A stretch of 64,000 nt of DNA from Elgaria multicarinata webbii. Its lineage: Eukaryota > Chordata > Lepidosauria > Squamata > Anguidae. Position numbers and translations under genes: made by a program. Numbering within the stretch: the first letter of the stretch is position 1; each line of letters starts with the position of its first letter. Of the stretch, positions 21,695-32,559 are shown piece by piece. The notes below the pieces were generated by a model. That model was not told the DNA's origin, did not search any database, and was given only the letters and a program-made list of their open reading frames with translations. The stretch spans positions 10,217,001 to 10,281,000 of the forward strand of contig NC_086192.1 in the NCBI RefSeq assembly GCF_023053635.1, given 5' to 3'.

Positions 21695-22369
21695 GAAAGG
21701 TACAAGCCATGGAGGTGTCACAACAGGAGGTAGGTAGGCAGGCAACACGAGCAGGAGCCAACACAACACAACACAAGAGTACAACTCGCTTGACGGGAAA
21801 AGCGGGTTAACAAAACGCAAACCTGAAAGAAAGCCAGCCGGTATCCAAAAGTGATTCTGTAGGCAGGGCACTCAAAAGAAAGAGTTAAGAAATGTCCTGG
21901 GAACTTCACCCAAAAGTGGAGTTGTTGGGAGTCAAAGCAGCTGCTGAACTCCGTTCACTCTGAAACCTACCGACAACGCCCTCAAAAAGGAAATAAAAAC
22001 CAACCAACCCAGATTGTCCCGGATACGGTCTGAGAAGGTCCTCATTCGCCGGGGGCTGGAACCTCACGTTTTAAGGGATGGTTAAGGCAAACCAGACGTT
22101 GGACAGGCTGTTCTCGCTCTTGTTCTACAGCTTGGAAAAGGGAAGCTGAACAGTGTGTGTGATTTAAGGGCACTGGGGAAGACTGAAAGCCAATGAAAGA
22201 GAAGGCACATGGAAGAAGCAGAGGCCTGCCTCTGCATTACTGTGCTGGGTGTGTGTGTCTGTGTGTGTGGGAGCAGGATTATCTCTACATATAATCAGTG
22301 CACGGAAGGGGGTTCCTCTTTAAGGGCCACTAATGGAAACTATCAGCATTTCCTTCTTCATTTGGACCC

Positions 22370-22680
22370 TGGGAAGCTAATATATACTGAGTCAAGTCCC
22401 TTGGTCCATCTAACACAATAACACCGACACCAGCTTTCCCCAACCTGGTGCCCTTCAGATGTTTTAGACTTCAACTCCCATCAGCCCCAGCGGTCAGGAA
22501 TGCTGGGAGTTGTAGTCCAAAACATCTAGAGGAGAAAGAGGTTGGGAAACGTTCTATTCTATACCAACTCTCCCAGTTTCAGGCAGGCTCTTCCTTCCTT
22601 CCTTCCCTCCTTCCCACCTACCTGGAGATTCCAGGAATTGAACCTGTGACATTCTACATACAAAATAGGCCTGCCAGCAC
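22370..22680 (-). mobile_element. SINE-like repeat interrupted by a MITE
   Basis: The 'gggaagctaatatatactga' end and 'ccttggtccatctaacac' block match the SINE at 4314. The rest (agtttcaggcaggctcttcc to gaattgaacctgtgacattc) resumes after an inserted family F element. The right end has the B-box-like word on the minus strand. Confidence 0.6.
22434..22551. mobile_element. MITE of family F, nearly whole
   Basis: It runs from ttccccaacctggtgccctt to the inverse 'gaggttgggaaa', with the palindromic core cttcaactcccatcagcccc / gctgggagttgtagtccaaa. It is inserted in the SINE at 22370-22680. Confidence 0.7.
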
Positions 22681-22712
22681 TGAGCCTCTATTTATGGAGG
22701 GGAGCAAAGTTG

Positions 22713-22728
22713 CGGGGGGGGGGGGGGG
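22713..22728 (+). repeat. poly(G) run
   Basis: About 16 consecutive G occur in the candidate MIR21 primary transcript region. Confidence 0.85.
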
Positions 22729-22850
22729 AGAGCGGGAAGTGATGGATTTTCTTCAGGCGTAAAAACAAAAATCTAGAAACACACTGTATTGTCAGCTTTG
22801 CTTTTTGTTTTTTTGAAAAAAGGCATCTTAAAAGATATATTTGAATGTTG

Positions 22851-22856
22851 TTTATT
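22851..22856 (-). promoter_or_regulatory. VMP1: candidate VMP1 polyadenylation signal
   Basis: The first AATAAA on the minus strand after the VMP1 stop is here (tttatt on +), giving a 3' UTR of about 1.1 kb. A weaker ATTAAA lies near 23895. MIR21 lies a further 1.2 kb on, so a transcript that ignores this signal would include the hairpin. Confidence 0.4.
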
Positions 22857-23954
22857 CCAGTTTACCTTTCCTGCACCTTAGAAAAACACCTTCTTGTGCA
22901 TTTCCCAACGATGCTCCGTGAACATCGCAAGAGTCAACGGTTAAAAAACACACAATGACGAAATAAAAACACAAACGCGTCAGGCAATACGTGTCAGTTA
23001 AATCAATAAAAATCAACTGAACCGTGTCAAGGGGTCCATGCTTTCTATTTCTTTGGGCTGAGTAAGACTTCCTTGAGAAAATCCAAGAACAAAAGGCCCC
23101 AAAGAATCATAGCAAGCATTCGACACGAAGGGATAAACTTTGCAAAGAAACGGAATAAGACAGCAATCAATAACGCAAAAGTGGGGAGGAACCGGGACAA
23201 CTTTAAAAGACCAGGACAAGCAGGTCTGGAATGATCCAAGGTGATTTTATATATATATTTATCGTCTTAACGTCATTCTAAATGTACAGTATTTAAAAAA
23301 AAAAAAAAAGGAAAAAGAAAACAGAACTCCGGCAGTTAGTCGGAACCCATTTTTCTGCTCACAAATGTTATGAAGTTTAAAACGTCTGTATCCACCCTCC
23401 CACCTGGCTGCACACCTGAGAATGGGGCACAATGCATGTCTATCAGCCAATCTAAGACTATTCGGGTTAAAGACTGAGACAGACCTGGTGGCTGAAGGGA
23501 AAAGACAGAGCTGCCAACCTCAGAGGTTAAACTTGCTGGCAAACGGGACCGTATGTTTCTCGGGGAAGTCTGGAGTTGTGCTGCTGTTGCTTCTGTTGTT
23601 TTGTTTTTAAATAAATAAAAAACAGTGATTTGGGAAGTCACTTCCATGGAAAGCACCTATGTTAAAACAAAGAGTTTATCGTCCCCCCGTTATGTCCGAA
23701 CTGGATGAAACTTAAAACAAGAGCACGCACATTACCTTGAACGTACAAACGGCGGTCAATGAGAATCACTTACTAATGGCAGAGTTACTCTAATGGCAGA
23801 GTTATTTTGGAAAACAATAATAGTAATTCCCCCCCCCCAACTACCCCCTCGACCCACCCTCTCCCACACCCCATTTTTCAAATAATGCCATTTTTTTTTA
23901 ATGCGAGGCTGGTCATCCCAATTAAGTGTGGGGTCCCTCTTTCCCTCCATAAAC
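22857..23954 (-). other. VMP1: probable VMP1 3' UTR
   Basis: This stretch lies between the VMP1 stop codon and the first AATAAA. It has no repeat that I recognise apart from an A run at 23296 and short C runs, which is unusual in this repeat-dense window and fits a transcribed last exon. Confidence 0.45.
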
Positions 23955-24098
23955 TCATTTGGTTTTCTCCTCTGAGAACATCTGCTGCTGGAGGCGCTTG
24001 GCGTAACTCTGAGCCATGGAGTTAATAATGGACAAGATGAAATAGCACACCATGACAATCACCAGCTTTTCAAATGTCCATGACAACCAGTTTTCACC
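23955..24098 (-). CDS. VMP1: VMP1, last coding exon with stop
   Basis: This is the C-terminal exon of vacuole membrane protein 1, an ER multi-pass protein with lipid scramblase activity. VMP1 is needed for autophagosome formation and lipoprotein release, and works with TMEM41B. On the minus strand, after an acceptor ending CTGCAG (24099-24104), it reads [20 protein letters not shown], then [27 protein letters not shown] and TGA at 23955-23957. Human VMP1 ends SYAKRIQQRLNSEEKTK. The [13 protein letters not shown] run is the last membrane segment. The exon is 144 bp (47 codons plus stop), in frame with the exon at 25988. No break is visible. The four VMP1 exons in the window give about 140 of roughly 406 residues. 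Confidence 0.96.
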   Translation of the reverse strand, partial: GENWLSWTFEKLVIVMVCYFILSIINSMAQSYAKRLQQQMFSEEKTK

Positions 24099-25987
24099 CT
24101 GCAGAAAGCACAAAAGCAAAGAGAGAGAGGGGAGAGAGAGAGATCGTGGTTAGTTAGAATACACTGCTTAAAACATTTGCTCAGACTGATAGGGAAGGGT
24201 TAAATCTCTCCTCCTCCCCCCCTCCTTCCCAAAGTTTTTGATTTCATTTGTCCTGGAGTCTCAAAAGCATTCTGGGAAAGGTTATAGGGTTGCCTCTTGG
24301 TTCACATGGGGCGCTAGGGCTCACACCACGGTGACTGGCATGGAACTCTAGCTTAGCAGAAGAGCAGGCGATTTTGCACACACTGGCCATCCCAGCAACT
24401 CGGTTTAAAAAGACCAGGCGGCCAGCAACAGGAGAGCCACTGCACTGCCTGAGCCGCTGCCGGCCAGAGCAGACATCACTGGCTTAGATGCCTAAATCGC
24501 CTGCCCTGGTCTAACAGCATCTTCCTCTGCGACTTAAGAGATGAATCCTCCTCTGAAGGGGAGAATCAGGAGCGGCTGGTTGCTCAGAGAAGTCCACCCG
24601 CCGTTGCTCGTTTCCTCATCGAGGAATAAGCTGACAAACTGCCAAAGCATGCCCGCGGTTCACAGGAATCGCAGGAAACCGCTCTATTCCAGGTCAGATG
24701 ATTCATTCATCTCGGCTTGTCTGCTCTGGCTGCGGTTTCCCGGATCTCAGGCAAACAAGGGTCTTTCTCCACCACCGGCAACCCGCTCTGTTGAATTGGA
24801 GTTGCCGGGAATTGAACCCCTGACCTTCCGCACGCAACGCAAGAGCCCAGCTGCTCAGCTTCGACAGAAAAATACACACGCTGGATCCCGACCAACCTGG
24901 GTTGCCTCTGCCTCTTCTGGGCTCTGAGAGCTGGAATTTGGGAAAAGAATGTCTCCAGTGTGTAAGCCCATAGGGGGGTTATTAAAGGCGAGTTTATTTA
25001 TTATTGCTTTTATTGCATGTTGACATTCTGCCCCTAAATTCACCCTACCGCTGGACTTTGGGATGGATTCAATGAGTTCCTACGAACAAAGCAAAACAAA
25101 ACCAACGTGCAATGGAGTTTTGTGAAAGAACAGCCCTCGCTGGGGACGTTTCCTTGGCTTCTGTTCCGCTTGGCGTCAGGTTGTGCAATCAGCAATTGAC
25201 GCAGCAGGGGGAAAAAATAATGTCTACTGAAACTTTTGGTAGGACGTGTGTTTTTGAGAGAAAGGGTGGAGGCTTGGGCAATTCCCCCTTTGGGTCACAG
25301 GAGGGCAGCAGTGAGTGGCAAAGGAGATTTCACACTTTCCCTTCCTTCTCTAAGATCTGTGTTTCCTTGTCCCTCTGTGGCCGCCCACCTTTCTCAGATG
25401 AATTAAGGCGGGCAGGGAAAGAGGGGGGAAAGTTTGGGACAGCCAAGGCACAGGAGGGCTGAATGTTCTTTATCATGCCCAGTTTAGGGTCAACAGGGCG
25501 TTTCGGTCTTTTGCAGAGATCGGACAAATCATTAGGCTATTCTGATCGAGGGTTCCTGGATTTTCTTATGCAATTGCCAACGTTTCAGTTTTTACAAGAT
25601 TTCTTTCCTCTTTTTCTTAGACAGCTGATAGGAAAAGAGACAAATTTGAGGCTTCCTAACCTTTTAATTCTGCCGCCCTGCAAGAGATGCTCATTGCATC
25701 TTCTAACAATCAAAGACAGCAGTTTGGAAGCGTCCTTTTAGCTAGGTTTCGAGAGGGTCACTGCTGAAATGCCAAATGGTCATTCAGGTGTATCATTTCA
25801 AGGCCTTTCCCTGCTCATTTGACAGCCTCCAAAATTTCGTCTGCGATTCCAAAAGTTCGCAGGTTGCCTTCTATCAAACTGGGAAGTCGGATCCTAGAAA
25901 ATGGGTTTGCAAAGAGGGCGGGCAGGGGGGAGAGGAGGGAAACGCGAAGACATCTGGGCTGAAGGGAAAGACGCTGAGATTTCTTAC
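24099..25987 (-). other. VMP1: VMP1 last intron (candidate MIR21 promoter region)
   Basis: This 1.9-kb intron lies about 2.4-4.3 kb upstream of the MIR21 hairpin on the same strand. That is the interval where the mammalian miR-21 promoter is known to lie. I see a reverse SINE at 24738-24870 and otherwise mostly unique sequence. I cannot point to a convincing TATA or AP-1/STAT3 cluster by eye. Confidence 0.5.
24738..24870 (-). mobile_element. SINE-like fragment ('..ttgaacccctgacc' type)
   Basis: The minus strand has a B-box-like GGTTCAATTCCCGGC and the body order of the SINE at 4314. The 'acataggaagctgcc' end is missing. Confidence 0.5.
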
Positions 25988-26087
25988 CTGGGGTGCTCCA
26001 TCTGCTTTGTGGTGGAGCTTCATCCGCTGAGCTTCCAAATATTCTTGAAAGGGCTTTTGAAGAGACGGACCTACGCTCGGGACAGCG
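25988..26087 (-). CDS. VMP1: VMP1, internal coding exon
   Basis: Minus-strand exon of 100 bp. After the acceptor GGCACCAG (ending at 26088) the first base completes a Gly codon begun in the exon at 49070. It then reads [20 protein letters not shown] and [13 protein letters not shown] before a GTAAGA donor. Human VMP1 has [29 protein letters not shown] here. This is the loop between the VTT-domain membrane segments and the last one. The GIGPSLQKP motif is kept apart from PSV for PGI. The pyrimidine tract of its acceptor is displaced upstream, as described in the findings. Confidence 0.95.
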
Positions 26088-26099
26088 CTGGTGCCAGGT

Positions 26100-26622
26100 T
26101 GAATCCCAAAAAGCAAGGAAGTTTGGAAAGGGGGGGTGTTTTGGAGGGGGGGTGCGGAGAAGAGGAAAGAAGACAAGAAGAAAAAGAAAACGATTTAGGG
26201 AGAAAAGAAGAAAAAACTTACCGCTGGAATTCAAATCACAGCTAAAGGGAGGAAAATCAATCCCAAATGAGGCTTGTGGAAGAAGGGCAGATGGGGGAGG
26301 ATATTAACACGTGCTACTGGTTTTCTTGTATGTGTGGAAGCACTGAGGGCTCCCCCCAAAAACAGAAAGACAGAAAGAGACAGGACAAAGAGACAGACAG
26401 ACAGAAAGAAAGAAAGAAAGAAGAGAAAGAATACAGGAATGGAAGGGAAAAAGAAGAAAGAAAGTCAGGAAGGACAAAAACACAGACAGGAAGAGAGAGG
26501 AAAAGAAAGAAAGAGAAAGAGAGAGAAAGATAGAAAGAAAGAAGAGAAAGAATACAGGAATGGAAGGGAAAAAGAAAAAGAAAGGAAGTCAGAAAGAAGG
26601 ACAGAGACAGAAGGAGAAAAAG

Positions 26623-26659
<37 letters not shown>

Positions 26660-26735
26660 AGAGAAAGATCACAGGAATGGAAGGATAAAAGAAATAAAGG
26701 AAAGGAAAGGGGGGGAGGAAAGAAAAAGAAAAGCC
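26100..26735 (+). repeat. long purine-rich (GA) tract
   Basis: From 26361 to 26735 nearly every base is A or G (gaaagaaagaaagaagagaa, then an AG run at 26629-26653). A looser purine-rich part reaches 26105. In the VMP1 transcript this is a pyrimidine-rich stretch beginning just upstream of an acceptor. The long open frames here on both strands are low-complexity artefacts. Confidence 0.9.
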
Positions 26736-27245
26736 AAAAGAATTCCAGATGCTTTCTGGCAGCCAAGTGCCTCCTCTCAGCAAGACTGGAGGAGGCAGCA
26801 GCGTGGAGAGTGCAAAGCTTGAGGTTTTATGCCAGCTGTACTTCCTGGAAGCCCAAGTCTCAGCTGAGCTGGGTGAGCTCTGTGCACGAGGGGCACTGCC
26901 GGTTGTTCAACAGAGTGACTTCTGAGAAGTCCCAACAATTTATCACCAAGGGTTCCTGTAAGAACTGGTTTGAACCGATCCAGCAAGGAAATGACTTGGG
27001 CTTGTGTCATTCGCCCCAGTTTAAAAAAGAGGCTTGCCCCCGCCCCCCCTTCCCCATGTGACTGCCCCCATCGTCTCGAAAGGGGGCGGCCCCTGGCTTA
27101 AACCAAGTCCTTATTAGGACAATTCCTGCGTCATCCTCTCCACCCCAACGCCACCTTGTCCGAAATAGAAGGCATTAGCCAATTTCAAAAAGGCACCTCC
27201 CATCAAAAAGCCAAGACAAGAACAAAAAATAAAAAAAAAATAAGG

Positions 27246-27292
<47 letters not shown>

Positions 27293-27294
27293 AA
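27246..27294 (+). repeat. (GAAA)n microsatellite
   Basis: It has about twelve uninterrupted GAAA units. Confidence 0.95.
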
Positions 27295-27463
27295 AAACCA
27301 AGAGAAAGAAAAAATAGAGGGTGATTAACAAGGAACAAAGAGGAGTTGTGAAGCCTTGCTTTTGACTCATGTCATGCTTTATGGCTAATGACTACGCAGA
27401 GAAACTACAGTTAGCAGACACACCTTACTCAGAAGGAGGACTAAAAAACACTGATAACACTTT

Positions 27464-27495
27464 CAGAGATCGATCGATCGATCGATCGATCTCTG
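27464..27495. repeat. 32-bp perfect palindrome of GATC units
   Basis: A (CGAT)n run is capped by cagaga on the left and tctctg on the right, so all 32 bases are self-complementary. Confidence 0.9.
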
Positions 27496-27622
27496 GTTTC
27501 CCAACTCCAGAGTGTGAAGGTTGGGGCAGAGGAGATGACAGCTCATGTCTCCATGCAAAATGGCTATTTTGTCTCAGAAAGTGGCAAGCAAAGTCGGATC
27601 AATGCAATACCTTTACAGGGGA

Positions 27623-27644
27623 GTGTGTGTGTGTGTGTGTGTGT
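27623..27644 (+). repeat. (GT)n microsatellite
   Basis: It has eleven GT units. Confidence 0.95.
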
Positions 27645-27904
27645 AAATGTAAATGAAAAAGAGAGAGTGTGTGTGTTCGTCCATTATCAAATAATCATCA
27701 CGCACCCACTAGACCCAGCCCAAAACCTGATAGCATCATTATTACCTGCCGCCACATATAGAGCAAAAAATTAAAAAAGTTCTCCAAAGGACCCAAACTC
27801 TTCCATTTAAGATTCTGTAGAAATAACCCCCGCCTGAGGGGAAAATGCAAGAGAAGTCAGGGGGAATCACAAGCATTTGTGTCCTTTTAGGGTGTGCTGG
27901 GCTC

Positions 27905-28005
27905 TCAGTTGAGAGCCACTGTGCCTGTAATGGTTAGGGTGTTGGATCTGGTTTAGGAAGTCCTGGGTTCGAACGTGGATCAGCCGTGAAGCTCACTGGT
28001 AGACC
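27905..28005 (+). mobile_element. tRNA-derived SINE head (Sauria-SINE-like)
   Basis: aatggttagggtgttggatc (A-box-like) and cctgggttcgaacgtgga (B box) are followed by 'cagccgtgaagctcactgg', as in squamate tRNA-SINEs. The body is displaced to 28290 by inserted sequence. Confidence 0.65.
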
Positions 28006-28125
28006 TCTGCCAATTTGGTACTCTCCGGATAGGTTGGACAGCAACACCCATGATTTCCGGCCAGCATGCCGTGGGGATTATGGGAGTCACCGCCCGATAC
28101 ATCTGGAAAGCACAAAGCTGAGAAA
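28006..28125. mobile_element. MITE of family F, diverged
   Basis: 'ggtactctccggataggttg', then 'cacccatgatttccggccagc' and 'atacatctggaaagcac' keep the order of the family F arms. It lies between the head and body of a SINE. Confidence 0.5.
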
Positions 28126-28289
28126 GGGTAGGGAAGGGCATTTATCTCTCTACTTTAACTCTACGGTGGGCACAAAGTAGAACTCCAGAGGTTTTGGGAT
28201 TCAATTCCCTGGAAGATTCTTGCCAGCAAGGACAGCGGTCTAGAAGGTGGGCAGTTGAAGTCCAAAACCAGCCGTAGGTCTCCTTCTTT

Positions 28290-28425
28290 CCCATCCCGAG
28301 CAAACCTACCTCGCAGGGGTGTGCAGAGGATAAGATAGGGATTGCGGGGAAGGAAGAAACTGGTAACTAAGCCCTGCGCATCCCTGGAAGAAGGCAGGAT
28401 GCAGAAAATAGAATGAGTAAATAAA
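28290..28425 (+). mobile_element. tRNA-derived SINE body/3' end
   Basis: aacctacctcgcaggggtgt followed by 'gaggataagatagggattg' and an end in 'aggcaggatgcagaaaata' matches the conserved SINE body. It probably belongs to the head at 27905. Confidence 0.6.
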
Positions 28426-29967
28426 ACGAGAAATCCAGTCACTTTCCTCTGTCAAAAAAAGCATTTAAGGGTCTTCTAAAAACCAAAGAACGCACAAACC
28501 AAAAGAACATCCCATCTTTTCCTTCAACGTAAGACAGCATAAGCAGAAATAAGAGTTGTTGCACAATATGGTCAATAAATTGTGTTCCAAACTTGGAATA
28601 TATCCTCGTTTCTTTTTGGGGGGGGGGAGGAGAAAGGTTCTATGTTTGTTTTTTAATGCCCATCCACTAAATTTTAAATATTTTATCATTGCTCTTTTAA
28701 TAATATACATATACAATTTTAAAGTACAAGCACTTCTTTGTCATAAATTCAGTTTGGCCCTACTAATCTTCTGGGAAGTTTAAGACCATCAACTCTATGT
28801 ACATGTACTTTCCCTTGGGTGGGGGGAGGCATTTTTTTTTAAAAAAACAATCAACCCAAAACCTAGTCCCCAATTTGTACTGTATGCTATAATTTTTAAA
28901 ATTTAACACACCATGAAGTAATTTTTTTTTACAAAAATAAACTCTTCAAGAACTAGATGATGAACACAATTCAAATGGGAGGTACCAGCTTTTTAGAACT
29001 GGCAAATTTTCCTTTTAAAAAATAAAAAGAGAGGAAGATTTCTTTCAGGGTAATGCAATTAAGGTAAGTGTGATTATGTCAAGCATAAGAAACTCTGTAA
29101 CCTTTATTGGCAAAAACCAAACCAAGAGTCATCATCATCAGATCGCAATTCTCGAGAATGACTCGCCTAGCAAATGACTCGTTTTCAGAAAAACTTTACT
29201 CTAGATTTCAGATGACCCAGAGCTGAGGGAGAGAAAGCAGCTTTTGAAAGGTAACCGTTTATAGATAAGAACTGTTTAGACAAGTGAGAGTTGGATGACT
29301 TGCAAGAACTATTCAGCTCTCTTTAATTGCAAGGGCTAAACTCATTAGCCATCAAATGTCAATTGCTGAACAAAGTTCACGGCTTTCAGGATTGGGTAGG
29401 TTTCTTATTGATGCATCAAGATTTCACTTTTATTCTCTCTGCTTCTTGGATATTCTTTTTCCAGTAATAGAAAACAGCTCAGGGTAACAACCCTTGTAAA
29501 TCTGTTGCGCGGGTATAAATTTTAATAAGTTATTTTGCGGTCTTCGGGGGGCTGTTCATGAAATTACTCAACTATTGAAAACTTACAGCTTGTCCAGGAA
29601 ATGTATATCATACGCTTTTAATACTTAGGGGAAAAACCCTGCTTTAAAAAAAAAAGTGTTAAAAAGCTGTGTGCTTCTGTTCACTCAACTTAATTATTTT
29701 AAACTTCTGTGTCTGGCATTACGTTTGGATTATTTAATAGCAGTCTAAATTTTGGATCCCTATTCCTCATCGATGTCTTAATGCCCAGGGTGGGTGGGAA
29801 TAATTAAGCAGTTGGAATAAGATTTCCATCATCCAGTTAATGGAAAACAAAAACACATTGATGAAAGTTTCAAGATTTTTTAAAATATGTTTTAAATAGT
29901 CAGTTGATGGAAGACCTCAAAGCTGGTTCTGTCCCAACCATGAAAAGATAATTCCAGAGTGATGCTG

Positions 29968-29968
<1 letters not shown>

Positions 29969-30030
<62 letters not shown>

Positions 30031-30110
30031 GCACCATCAGTGTGTATGGTGATTTACAGAGGACAAGAGGACAAATCTCTACCCCATGTCTATTGCAGCT
30101 ATGATTTCAA
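29969..30110 (-). mobile_element. (TTA)n tail with adjoining LINE-like 3' segment
   Basis: About twenty TTA units (29969-30030) run into 'gcaccatcagtgtgtatggt' and 'acagaggacaagaggacaaa'. I take this for the 3' end and tail of a reverse-oriented retroelement. The repeat run itself is certain. Confidence 0.5.
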
Positions 30111-31340
30111 GAAATCTTCCTATTGCCGTGTGCAGATAGGACCAGCTGTATCGTCATCAAGATCTTACATCACCAACTTGTGCATTTCAAGGAGTTACGG
30201 AGCACCAATGCAGTTCCAGCTTTCTGGACGCAAAAAACACGGAGTTTGCTAAGCACCCACCTGAACCAAGTATACAGATGGGAGATAAAGCGTCTACCTG
30301 GGGCTATCCAGCCGTCCAGTTCAAAAAATTCCCAACTTTTACCAATAAGCTAATCCTTTCCATCTTCAGAGCAAAGAAAGAGAAACAGAATTTTGTGCAT
30401 AGAATAAGTTATTCAGATTCAGGGAACCTTAATTTTAAAAATGCAGCAAACTCAGCTATTATTTGAGGTTGGGGTATTATAACAGTTGTTAAAACTAGAA
30501 ATGTACCCCCCAAAAGAATATTTTTCTGCATCTTCTTAAAATTACTGAACATTCCTAGAAATCCCAAAAGATTTCTTTACTTATTTTTTATTATCATGGG
30601 ATTTATCCCCCATCTTTCTGTAAAGAGAGCACATAGTTCAGTAACTGTATGGACATAGTTCAAAATAAAATCATGAAAACCTAAGTAACTTTGAATTATT
30701 TATTAGCAATATTAATATACTGCTTCTCATAAATTTATATTATTACTTGTACAGGGTGCTCTAAATTTGCCTTGAATTTCTCTTTACAAGAAACTAAGCG
30801 CAAAGTAGTTATAATTTTTCAAGATATATGCCTTGTGCCTTCAAGTATCATCATCCTGGGTCAGTATTAAAATGACATTTGGAGGAAAATTAGTGTGATC
30901 TGCCCTCAAAAATGTAGAGAGTTCAATTTTATCTACCGAATTCCAAGTGTTTTCTGTGTGGATTACAAACAGTTAAAAGAATACAATACAAATAGTTAAA
31001 AGGATAAAAAATAATTCAGATACATGAATAAGGCTTAATTCTCTCTTGTTTCAGCCCTGAAGTACAATCTATAGACACAACCCAGGACAGAGTTAAAAAT
31101 GCTGAAGCCACTGAAATTAACTGTCATGTTTAAAAGTTTCCTAAAAAATGTTTTCTACAAAAAAACCCTAATAAAAATAGATTTCTTAAAAATCCTTTTG
31201 ATATGACCCTTATTTTACAAAGACGGATCAGGGGTATAAATAAAAACAAAATACAATTTGCATTCAAATTTCTGAATTCTTCTGGCTATATATTTGTTTC
31301 AGGTCTAATTCAATTCCATTGACAGAGTAAAATCCAACAG

Positions 31341-31420
31341 AAGTCCTACTTAGAGCAAACCGACTGAAATGAAGTCCCATACATTTCAATGGGTCTACTC
31401 TGAGTAGAATCTTTGTTGGA
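31341..31420. repeat. short inverted-repeat element (family H)
   Basis: tcctacttagagcaaaccga and 'catttcaatgggtctactct' form the two arms. It is one of the clearer copies. Confidence 0.6.
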
Positions 31421-31964
31421 TTTTATTCATGGAATCCAGCAATGAATGAGAAGCAACTGTGCAGTTTGCTCAAATTACATTACATTTTATGAAATGTTTT
31501 GATTTTAAGTATACACATATTAGAATCTGCTTTTTTTATGACAATACCTGATCAGATTTATTTTTGAGAAGAACAATTGCTTTGAGAAGTCTGAAAATTT
31601 TGATTTTTCTCTAAAAAAAAAAATTGCTTCATCCTTTCTTTTGCCATAAAGTTCTGTTGTCTCTGTATATGCAGAACACAACACATCTCACTCTGTGCTG
31701 CTTAGCTTGTCCTTTGGTATTCGTCTCTAATTTTGCATGCAATTAAAACAGCTTCCTAAATGAAAAAGTGCTATTTACAGTGTTTAATATCACTCTTTAT
31801 AGATCCCAATGTGAAATATCAACACTAATCAACATTAATCACTTCTCATGTCCCACTGATCAATTTCAATATGATAGTTAAGCATATGCGTCAATTCCTC
31901 CCATTTAAAGCAATGGGGGACTTGAAAGTGCTTAACTTTGGCAGAATGCCCCCCCCCCCCATGA

Positions 31965-32190
31965 CCATTCTTGTAATTGCTACATTTCTATCCTGCCCTT
32001 CCTCGAATGAGCTCAAAGTATCATTCATGGGGTGCCAATTTTATTCTCACAAGAAACCTGCGAGGTAAGTTAGGCGAGGAGGAGGCAAGGAGGAGAGACT
32101 GACACAGCACAGTTTAATGCCGAGCAGAGATTTGAACCCAGACCTCCCTGGTCCAAGTCAATGCACTGGCACCACGTTCCACAAAAACAC
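31965..32190 (-). mobile_element. tRNA-derived SINE, near full length
   Basis: The minus strand starts with a tRNA-like head containing GGGTTCAAATCTC. It continues through 'cctaacttacctcgcaggt' and ends 'aggaagggcaggatagaaat'. This is the head-body order of Sauria/MIR-like SINEs with little loss. Confidence 0.7.
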
Positions 32191-32559
32191 ATTTAATGCG
32201 TTTTTGGATTTCTGACCCTGCGCTGAGCAAATAATGCACGTGTTCTTGGATTTTTCTTCAGCGTCCATCCCACCACCGCACATGGTATAGATCACCCTCT
32301 AATTATCTCGCACAAGCTAGTTTTCTCAGTTTACTGGGGAGTTTTTACAACAGAAATTTCCTCTGCCCTTCCAATTCCATTTCCTCTTGTGTTGTGTCTT
32401 TCAGACTGTAAGTGTGAGGGCTGGGATTTTCTTATTAGTAATTTAGGTTTGCCACTTTGGGAGTCTTGCTTTTGGATTTGATTTTTGGCTGAGGTTAAAA
32501 TGCTGTAAACAAATAAATGCACATTTTGAGAAAGCCCCTAAGTGATTTTGACCATTTCC

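Noticed and set aside
26053-26088. Alternative acceptor CGTAG at 26071-26072 for the VMP1 exon
   Set aside because: It would remove AVPSV and break the reading frame with the exon at 49070. The acceptor at 26088 gives exact phase and the conserved AVP.GPSLQKP sequence.
26274-26822. 182-codon open frame on + and 150-codon frame on -
   Set aside because: Both are read from a purine-rich low-complexity tract (Lys/Arg/Glu repeats on one strand, Leu/Phe/Ser on the other) with no domain.
27363-27369. TGACTCA, a consensus AP-1 site, as a MIR21 promoter element
   Set aside because: It is 5.7 kb upstream of the hairpin and single. One such site per about 8 kb is expected by chance, and it is outside the last VMP1 intron where the promoter is expected.
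27905-28005. Functional tRNA gene
   Set aside because: A- and B-box-like words are present, but there is no cloverleaf with a sensible anticodon arm, and the sequence continues as a SINE.
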